Shown here piece by piece: positions 1 through 64,000 of a DNA stretch of 64,000 bases. Where the stretch lies: positions 1-64,000 of the forward strand of contig BAAHQB010000203.1 of assembly GCA_054601695.1 (NCBI GenBank), written 5' to 3'. The position numbers and the translations under genes are program-made. The DNA comes from Amorphochlora amoebiformis. Lineage: Eukaryota > Cercozoa > Chlorarachniophyceae. The first letter of the stretch is position 1. Each line of letters starts with the position of its first letter. Below the pieces are notes generated by a model. That model was not told where the DNA came from. It saw only the letters and a program-made list of their open reading frames with translations, and did not search any database.

Positions 1-63
1 AAGCTTAACCGTAAGGCCTGAGAGCGCACTACACGAGGGAGCAATTATTAGGTGTGAGGCTTG

Positions 64-126
64 CCCTAACTCTAACCCTAACCCTAGCACTAAACCTAAC
101 CCTAACCCTAACCCTAACCCTAACCC
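64..126. repeat. CCCTAA telomere-type array
   Basis: ccctaa hexamers with single-base variants. Internal to an intron, not a chromosome end, because the EMAPII gene continues through it. Confidence 0.9.
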
Positions 127-245
127 GTACATTGCACAGACCATACCCTGACGCTAAGCCCTCTAACCTTTGCGGGGATTGATGTATTTATATATGCATA
201 TATAAATTGATATATGTATGTACATATATATATATATATATATGT

Positions 246-324
<79 letters not shown>

Positions 325-350
325 GCACAAGACGAAAAAACATCTTTGGG

Positions 351-406
<56 letters not shown>

Positions 407-467
407 AATGTATATGACTAGGCAAAAAATTAATTGTATTTGCAAACCTAAAACACTCATAATATAG

Positions 468-3869
<3,402 letters not shown>

Positions 3870-5520
3870 CTGGATCCGCGTTCAATAAAACTCCAACGAC
3901 CGTGGCGACGGTGACCCAGCCAGCTGAGAATATTCACACTCATAACAAAGAAGCAACTTGACTACATAATCATGATTATAGGGTTGTCACTAGTGCTGGT
4001 TTCGTATTGCGTGAACCGACGAACTGTAGTACTACGTACATGTGTATTATCCGTTACCTAGATTCTAGAAAATATATCAGGAATTTATGTACAATTAACA
4101 TGAGGCTCGGACTCAGTGATTGCAGTACGAAGTCTAGAAGTTAGTATGTAATTACTACCGCAATTACCCCAGCTATCTCTGCCCAATTAAGTCTCGCCGA
4201 ATTAATATCTTGTTCGGTATTTTGCGCTTCAATTTCTCGGCTTTCGCTGTGCGTCGCCGAACAAATTATTAAATTAAATTAAAAAAGTAAATTATGCGTC
4301 ATGAGAATTTGGCGACGCGTGTGTCCCGGGGATGTCACGAATGTCACGCACACGTGTCGTCACTCAGGAAAGTCATAAGCCACAAAATGGCGATATCTTT
4401 CGAAGTTTTTACTCATGTCGAATACCCACTATTCTGTCTGCACCCAACTTCCCTCCCTATGTCACAGCTCACCCCTCGGCCCGGGATATCGAAGTAGATC
4501 ACATTTTGTTTTCGAGATTCTGTCGCGAGGATATTGTAAATATCGATATGTAGATATTCCTTTATGAATATCCAGATAGTAAAAGTACTAATATCCGGTA
4601 ATCTATGTTTGAATACTAAAATAAAAAACGCTACTATAATTTCGCCTAAGTGGACTTCGGTTTGATGGGTTTGACCCTGTCAATCTGGCGCCCATACCAG
4701 GGAGGGCTGGGAAGCACAATGACAGCCCGCCCCACAATGTGTATGGAATATTGGTATCTTAAAGACCTCTGTTGCTCAATTATTTCACAGCTTTAAGCTG
4801 TCTTCGAAATTCTGAACTATATTCTTCATAGACTGCCCCTATGCCGGTGCAATTGTGATTCAAATTGATGGGGGTACAAACGCCTGGCGCGATGGAATCG
4901 TTAGGACTTGAATGGGCTTATCCCATGGCGAAGTACATTCGAAGAGTTCTTTTTATGATACCTATAGGTCTGTAGGACGGCAAGGAGGTATGAAAATGGG
5001 TACTTTTGGGGTGGCAAGTTGATAGTGTCTCATGGTGAAATTAAGTAAGGTGTTTTCGACATGGCTCAGGGCTGATTTCCGGTTTTTCCTCAATTTTTCC
5101 TTACTATACCTCAGGTATGACCTTGGATACAACTTCATCTATATTTCTAGACTAACGTAAACGCAATTGATCGCTATCGGTTGTAACTCAATATGAGTAT
5201 TCGTATCGTGTGACTACCCTAGTAATCACCCGGTATGATCTAGAGGCTATCTATTATGTACTAGATATATCGTGATCATATCATGACTGGTACTGACTGT
5301 TATATAGTCTCAATTTGACTCACAAGTAACCTATGATCCGGTCCGGATATGGTTCTATACCGTGATATTATAATATATTATGTCTGTATACATTGTATAC
5401 TTCGACTCATACAATCAGACTGTCAGACTAGTGATATATTACGATCTGACTGAGTCCGAGTAGTACTAGTCTAGCTTGTACTAAATTTATATGATACTAG
5501 TGACTATGATTACCGTATCA
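3870..5520. other. Spacer downstream of EMAPII gene
   Basis: About 1.65 kb of mixed-composition sequence with no recognisable exon on either strand. Short open frames at 4294-4553 (+) resemble no family I know. It contains an imperfect GC-rich inverted repeat around 4311-4367 with acacgtgt-type arms. From about 5150 the text becomes rich in self-complementary tetramers (GATC, CTAG, GTAC, CATG), a style also seen at 14.5-15.4 kb. Confidence 0.5.
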
Positions 5521-5530
5521 TACTTCTAAG

Positions 5531-5664
5531 TTGAAGTTAAGATATAAATATATATATATATATATATATAATTATATATATATATATATAGTATATACTA
5601 TTATATATATAGAATATATTATATATATATATACTTGTATACTTATATGTATATATATATATAC

Positions 5665-5710
<46 letters not shown>

Positions 5711-5807
5711 GTGTATATAGAGAACCCTCTTATATATATATATATATCATTGACTAGCATGTATATTATGATACTAGTATATATATATATATATACTATT
5801 ATATTAC

Positions 5808-5847
<40 letters not shown>

Positions 5848-6027
5848 ATATTATGTAATATTATCTAGATTGTATATTACCATGATCACATCATGATATC
5901 ATGTAGGGTGTATCCGATAGTAGTACATCTTGTAATTATATGAATATATTACAAAGTAATTTATAAATATATATAATATATTAGATATAAACATATTTAT
6001 GTATATATATATATATACTATCATCGG

Positions 6028-6080
<53 letters not shown>

Positions 6081-6110
6081 TATTTATATCTATTATATAT
6101 CCTAGGTGGA
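5531..6110. repeat. (TA)n-rich tract
   Basis: Runs of TA/TATG/TATAC dinucleotide repeat interrupted by short unique stretches such as tagagaaccctc. Translations of this region are poly-Ile/Tyr and are not coding. Confidence 0.9.
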
Positions 6111-6588
6111 TCATAGTATATCCGTCAAAGTAGTTAGACTCTCATGTAGTATCATACATTACACTAGTACTATGATGTACATGTACACTAGTAATAATCA
6201 ATCAGATAAAATCAAAGACACAAGTAGAATTCGACAGTCTAATGAAATAGGTTCGAAATTGCGTCATTCAAACCAAACTTTTTTGCGGCTATAACACGTT
6301 ATTTGAGGCTTATTCTAGTCTTCGTAACGAAACTCTGGAGGCTAAAAAAAAATAAGAAAGGAGAGAAAAAATGCGACATGGGTATTCATGATGCGTAAAA
6401 TGGAAAATAAGATAAAAATTACCGGGAAAAAAAAGGAAGAGGATGATGTGCATGTATTGCCTTCTTGGTTATCTGACATTCTTGGTGAGAATTTATATCT
6501 CTTGTGTAATAATTTTAGATATTTGCTGTTTGAAGCATGTTTACAAGTGTAAGTACAACAACATTAATACATATATAAATTTATGGTA

Positions 6589-6627
<39 letters not shown>

Positions 6628-6669
6628 CACATATATATATCAACATATATGTATTCTTTATATATAAGT

Positions 6670-6885
6670 AAAGGGAGGGTGAAAGACGATTCGGCACTGT
6701 TTGCCAGCATCCCATCGGGCAATATGAGAAAAAAAAAGGGATTTCTATGCCCTCGTTACCACTACATTCGAACTACGCTTGGAAGACCCAAAATGAAGTA
6801 TCGATGGGTCTGTTACATCTATGGCCAAAATATGGTTTACGGCTATGAAAAAACTAAAGAAGAGAGGAAGTTAAAAAAAGGATAA
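6670..6885 (+). CDS. Hypothetical basic ORF, possibly not a gene
   Basis: A non-repetitive open frame of about 70 codons containing KDDSALFASIPSGNMRKKK and KMKYRWVCYIYGQNMVYGYE, ending in a Lys/Glu-rich tail and a TAA. It sits tail-to-tail with the sulfotransferase gene and has no in-frame ATG outside the upstream (TA)n translation. The aromatic and Cys content is unlike the surrounding repeats, so it could be an exon or a transposase remnant. I recognise no family. Confidence 0.25.
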   Translation, partial: KGRVKDDSALFASIPSGNMRKKKGFLCPRYHYIRTTLGRPKMKYRWVCYIYGQNMVYGYEKTKEERKLKKG

Positions 6886-7094
6886 AATAAATGAAAGTGT
6901 GAAAGTGAGGAAGTTATGAGAATGATGTGGACATACCATAGTTGTTAGGAATGTAGTATTTCACATCAGAATTGCATATATGTGTCAACAGATGACCAAT
7001 AATATTTTTTAAAAAATGAAAGACTGAAAGATCTCCAACTAAGAACAAGAGAATATTTGCAGCTGAAAACATTAGAAAATATTGCCGGAATGTT

Positions 7095-13289
<6,195 letters not shown>

Positions 13290-13403
13290 CTTAGAATCCG
13301 AATTTTCTGAGAAAATTTAATTATTTGGTCGTATTTCTCACGCCGTCCGATCGCGTAACCGCAGGGGATCCTTTTGTATCCAAAAGTCACTGCATAATCA
13401 CCG
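13290..13403. promoter_or_regulatory. Divergent intergenic region (candidate bidirectional promoter)
   Basis: Only about 110 bp separate the first readable sulfotransferase exon on the minus strand from the ATG at 13404 on the plus strand. No TATA box or known site is obvious. If the sulfotransferase has a further 5' exon the two transcription units may overlap here. Inferred from gene orientation only. Confidence 0.35.
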
Positions 13404-14146
13404 ATGGAGCCCTTAGAGATACCAGCAAGAACGGTACGAGGGTTAACGGGTCACGAGTTGAACAGGTACCAACGCTCGGCTAGAAAATGCAAAAAACTTC
13501 TCGATCCTTCTGTCATGTTGGCACCCCTCTCACGTGTTCTGATGCACTTTCCGATAACCCCAGCACTCTCTAAACCCGGGAGATTGTATCCGAATCGGAA
13601 ACGCGGTTCTAGAAGTTCACGGTCCCCAAGATCTGCCTACGATATCTGGCAACGTGGGCCCCTCGCATCAGTGCGAGAACACTGACTACGTCAATAAGCG
13701 TATTCAGCGCCGGGCTCAAACGGAGCAGAAAGTGGATTGCATGATCGACCTACTCACGGCATTCTCCAACTCCAAAACCTCCTCCTCCTCCTCTTGCCGG
13801 AACCAGGATCGGTGCTTCGCGAAGAAAGATGATGCTCGGGCCCCTAAATCCAAGAATTCCAAAACGACGTTGCGAATGCGGCTGCTTCAGGCCATGCAAA
13901 CGGAACGGAGGAATAGAGTGAGCTTTTATCGCCGCACCATGCGACATCTCCGGCGTACAGAGCGCTTGCGGAAGCGTTTGGCCCGGTCGTGGGAGTCTAA
14001 ATTCGAGAACGATGAGTCAGTGGATTACCCTAACCCTAACCCAAGTTTTGACCATAACCCAACACATGTTGTATCACTGGTGGGATTTTAATTTTATTGG
14101 GTTTTGTCTTAACCATTAGGTAGCGTTTCAGGAGCTTGGGCGGTAG
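13404..14146 (+). CDS. Unknown basic protein (spliced, 3 exons proposed)
   Basis: An ATG at 13404 opens a frame beginning MEPLEIPARTVRGLTG with a Lys/Arg-rich helix (YQRSARKCKKLLDP). The long second exon is proposed as 13672-14019 (acceptor gcatcag): CENTDYVNKRIQRRAQ, a Ser run, then a strongly basic segment MRHLRRTERLRKRLARSWES. A short last exon, 14120-14146, gives VAFQELGR and a TAG. Where exon 1 ends is unclear; a phase-0 donor exists after ART (gtacga), and others are possible. A telomere-like run (ccctaaccctaaccc) lies in the last intron. The Arg/Leu-rich C-terminus could be a coiled coil or nucleic-acid-binding helix. No family recognised. Confidence 0.55.
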
Positions 14147-14289
14147 GACATGCTCGGGCCATTGTGAAGCGTCAAGGGGGAGGTAGTACCTCGCCACTTT
14201 TCCGCACCAGAGTTTGCAGTCAGTCAGCCATTTGGGAAAGGAGAGGAGGGGAGTCATTTGGTTTCTGCTCCGCGTGGTCCTCAGATTTG

Positions 14290-15750
<1,461 letters not shown>

Positions 15751-15754
15751 AGCG

Positions 15755-46857
<31,103 letters not shown>

Positions 46858-47017
46858 GGGGCTTCTTTCAGATATCTAACGAAGAGTTATCAGTAAATCA
46901 AAATTGCAATATACCTATATGTCACTCTAAGTGACTAAAATAAGATAATCGAGAAAGCTTATAAAGATATCTATATCCTGATATCTTAAAAGGTGTTCGT
47001 ATGTCATCCTGGGTGAC
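46858..47017. promoter_or_regulatory. Candidate bidirectional promoter between helicase and 47-kb gene
   Basis: 160 bp between two divergent ATGs. It contains two TGAC-type inverted repeats: GTCACTCTAAGTGAC at 46921-46935, and ATGTCA..7..TGACAT at 47001-47019, which overlaps the proposed plus-strand ATG. Both look like sites for a dimeric (bZIP-like or similar) factor. Function inferred from position only. Confidence 0.4.
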
Positions 47018-51780
<4,763 letters not shown>

Positions 51781-51799
51781 TACAAAAGTGTTAATATTC

Positions 51800-52150
51800 G
51801 CCGAAATTTGGCCAGCGTTTAATTAAACTTTGTCAAATTGTTCCAAAATTTTTTACTAATGAGCTCGCCAAATGTTCCCCAAAATTGTGCTGCACTACAC
51901 ACATGTAAATGCGATGACCTACGTTACTGATACCCAGTAAGTAAAGTAACGGGTGTAAGTCGGAGTAACGGTCTGCTAGTAGTAACGGTTACTAATACTA
52001 GCGAGCACAAACGCTTTAATACTAGATTCTACGTTACTAGCCAGTCACTAGAGTAACGGGTGTAAGTGTAAGTCCGAGTAACGGTCTGCTAGTAGTAACG
52101 GTTACTAATATATACTACTAGCGAGCACAAATGGTTTAATACTATCTAGA
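51800..52150. repeat. Tandem duplication of about 120 bp
   Basis: Two copies of a block beginning gtaacgggtgtaagt, through agtaacggtctgctagtag, to ctagcgagcacaaa (about 51945-52015 and 52070-52135). The copies differ by small indels. They lie just past the stop of the plus-strand gene. Confidence 0.75.
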
Positions 52151-52211
52151 TAATTGTGTAAATTTCAATTAGCAACAAGGGAACAGGATCAACATGGGTA
52201 TTCATATCATG

Positions 52212-52245
<34 letters not shown>

Positions 52246-52739
52246 AGATATATATATATATATAGTATTATACAACATAACGATAATCATTAATTATAAT
52301 TATATAAATGTAATTACATCTAGTTTTTGCCATCGGATCGGGGTAATATGCACGTCTTGATGTATATCTGTATATCAGGCTAACTTATAATATCGTAGAC
52401 TATATGTATATATACATACATGCATATATATATATATATATATATAATGTTATATAATATATAATTATTTATGTAAATATATAAAATGGTATAAATATTT
52501 AACTATAGTACATATATATATATATATAATATATATATGTGTATGTATATAGTATATATACACACATATGCATGTATGTAATATTATTTACATATATATA
52601 TGTATACATAAATACTACATATATTTTATATATGTACACATGTATGTAATATTATGTATGTATACATATGTGTACTAGCATATATATATACACACATATA
52701 TAGATATATACATCATGATAATGTAATAATACATGCAGC

Positions 52740-53035
52740 ACAACTATACAATTGCGGCGATATTTTAATTTCAATTATAACTTATGGCGTCTTCTTAGAA
52801 ACTCAGTAAAAACACCAAAAATGATCCCTTTTACTACAAAAATTACAGTAACTGATTGCAAGTTTATCTCACCACTATTAAGAACCATACCGTTGAATAT
52901 GTCACTGTGTGTGACGTTGGCACTGACTGCACATATACACACATGGCCGGGGATTTTTGGTTTTGTTTTGTCGAAATAAATAAATTTGTCGGCTTTGGTT
53001 TCGGCCCAGTGGCTGGATAGTTGTAAATATATATA
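52740..53035. other. Non-repetitive island with ORFs on both strands
   Basis: A minus-strand frame of about 85 codons ([20 protein letters not shown] ... [11 protein letters not shown]) and a plus-strand frame overlap fully. Neither resembles a family I know, and neither has clear splice signals. It lies between the plus-strand gene and the transporter 3' end and could be 3' UTR or part of an unrecognised gene. Confidence 0.3.
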
Positions 53036-53320
53036 TGTATATAGTATATATATATATGTATTATATAGTTGTCCCTCTCTCCATATATAACTTATGATGT
53101 ACATTTGTATACACCCACATATATATATATATATATGTATATATTTTGTGTACATGTGTATATTTAGATATATGTGTGTATATATACATACATATTTATA
53201 TGTATATACATATATATATATATATATTATATGTATATACTTTTTATGAAAATATCCAAATTGTGTTTGCATTTTATGTGCATATAGGTATGCCAAGCAT
53301 ACACACATACACAAGAATAT

Positions 53321-53379
<59 letters not shown>

Positions 53380-53456
53380 TATATGTATGCAAGCACGCAC
53401 ACACACACACACACACACATACGCAAAAACACAGACATGTACATACATATACACAC

Positions 53457-53498
<42 letters not shown>

Positions 53499-53647
53499 AC
53501 ATATACATATACAAATATATATATATATATTATATATATGTACATATATACATATATATGATATATATATATATTATATATTTATATATATTATATTAAT
53601 CTATATACATATATATACATATACATAAATATACATGTATATATATT

Positions 53648-53683
<36 letters not shown>

Positions 53684-53767
53684 ATATACATACATATTAT
53701 ACATTTATGTGTGTGCATAATATGCATGATTATGAGCACACACAAAGACGAATATCAATATATGTAA

Positions 53768-53799
<32 letters not shown>

Positions 53800-53850
53800 C
53801 ACATATATACATAATATATATATTGAATATATATATATATATATATATAC

Positions 53851-53886
<36 letters not shown>

Positions 53887-53946
53887 CATATACAAAGTAT
53901 ACATGTTTACATTTTATATAAAATATATATATATATATTAAAATAT

Positions 53947-53993
<47 letters not shown>

Positions 53994-54043
53994 ATATATA
54001 TAGGGGTTTAGACATATATATATACACACATATATACATATAT

Positions 54044-54074
<31 letters not shown>

Positions 54075-54084
54075 TATGTATAAT

Positions 54085-54121
<37 letters not shown>

Positions 54122-54179
54122 TATATATATCTACAAAATATAAATGTACCGTACGCCGTATGCCGATAACTACCTATAT

Positions 54180-54515
54180 TTGGTTTAGGGTTAAGGTTAG
54201 GTTAGGGTTACGGTTAGGGTTAGGCCAGGGCTAGGGTTAGAGTTAGGGTTAGGGTTAGCGCAAGTTAGCGTTAGGGTTAGGGTTAGGGTTAGGGTTAGGG
54301 TTAGGGTTAGGTTTAGGGTTTGGGTTATAGGGTTAGGGTTAGGGTTAGTTTGGTTTAGAGTAAGGGTTAGGGCTAGGGTTAGTGTTAGGGTTAGGGTTAG
54401 GGTTAGTTAGTTTGGGTTAGGCTAAGGGTAGTGGATAGTGATAGGGTCCGAGTTAGGGTTCGACTGGTTAGGGTTAGGGTTAGGGTTAGGGTTAGGGTTA
54501 GAGTTAGTTGGGATT
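54180..54515. repeat. TTAGGG array beyond the TPT stop
   Basis: ttaggg hexamers and variants directly after the TPT stop codon, therefore in its 3' flank or UTR. Confidence 0.93.
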
Positions 54516-54528
54516 ACTTGGATTGAAA

Positions 54529-63926
<9,398 letters not shown>

Positions 63927-63934
63927 CTTCGGAT

Positions 63935-63985
63935 TAGGGTCAGGGTTAGGGTTAGGGTTAGGGTTAGGGTTAGGGTTAGGATCAG
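63935..63985. repeat. TTAGGG array at right edge
   Basis: Seven ttaggg hexamers just upstream (in transcript order) of TPT exon 63897-63926. Confidence 0.95.
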
Positions 63986-64000
63986 ATTATTCAGCATGTC

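Noticed and set aside
64-126. Chromosome end (true telomere)
   Set aside because: TTAGGG/CCCTAA arrays occur throughout the window in both orientations inside introns, and a gene continues across this one.

Overview
This is a nuclear window from a eukaryote, almost certainly a repeat-rich protist and possibly an alga. The evidence is spliceosomal introns with GT..AG ends, telomere-type TTAGGG/CCCTAA arrays, long (TA)n, (GA)n and (TG)n tracts, and eukaryotic protein families (a DHX33-type DEAH-box helicase, a Golgi-type sulfotransferase, a plastid-type phosphate translocator, an EMAPII tRNA-binding domain). I cannot name the species. Nearly all long open frames here are translations of microsatellites (poly-Ile/Tyr, poly-Arg/Glu, poly-Leu/Ser) and are not genes.

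The real coding content is a series of tiny exons, mostly 25 to 110 nt, scattered through repeat-filled introns. I found them by reading conserved protein blocks across splice junctions and checking that the codon phase matched at each junction. Layout: (1) 468-3869 (+), 3' end of an EMAPII/Arc1-type tRNA-binding-domain gene; (2) about 4-7 kb, spacer plus a doubtful small ORF; (3) 7095-13289 (-), a P-loop sulfotransferase in about 15 exons with an N-glycosylation-rich stem; (4) 13404-14146 (+), an unknown basic protein divergent from the sulfotransferase; (5) 15755-46857 (-), a DHX33-like DEAH helicase in 36 exons, about 2.1 kb of coding sequence spread over 31.1 kb; (6) 47018-51780 (+), an unknown gene divergent from the helicase across 160 bp; (7) 54529 to past the right end (-), a triose-phosphate-translocator-family transporter.

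The most unusual theme is the architecture of the introns. In all four identified genes, and probably in the 47-52 kb gene, exon edges with their adjoining splice site have been copied in tandem into the neighbouring intron, giving 1 to 16 decayed pseudo-exon copies separated by (TA)n. Telomere-type hexamer arrays often abut splice sites directly, in forms such as gtaaccc..., ...cctag and gttaggg. The helicase also has Ala in place of the Mg-coordinating Thr of its Walker A motif, one GC-AG intron, one exon with no visible AG acceptor, and an inverted copy of its motif VI exon about 8 kb upstream.

The genes do not form an obvious pathway. They are an ordinary set of housekeeping and endomembrane or plastid functions (translation, ribosome/RNA metabolism, sulfation, sugar-phosphate transport).
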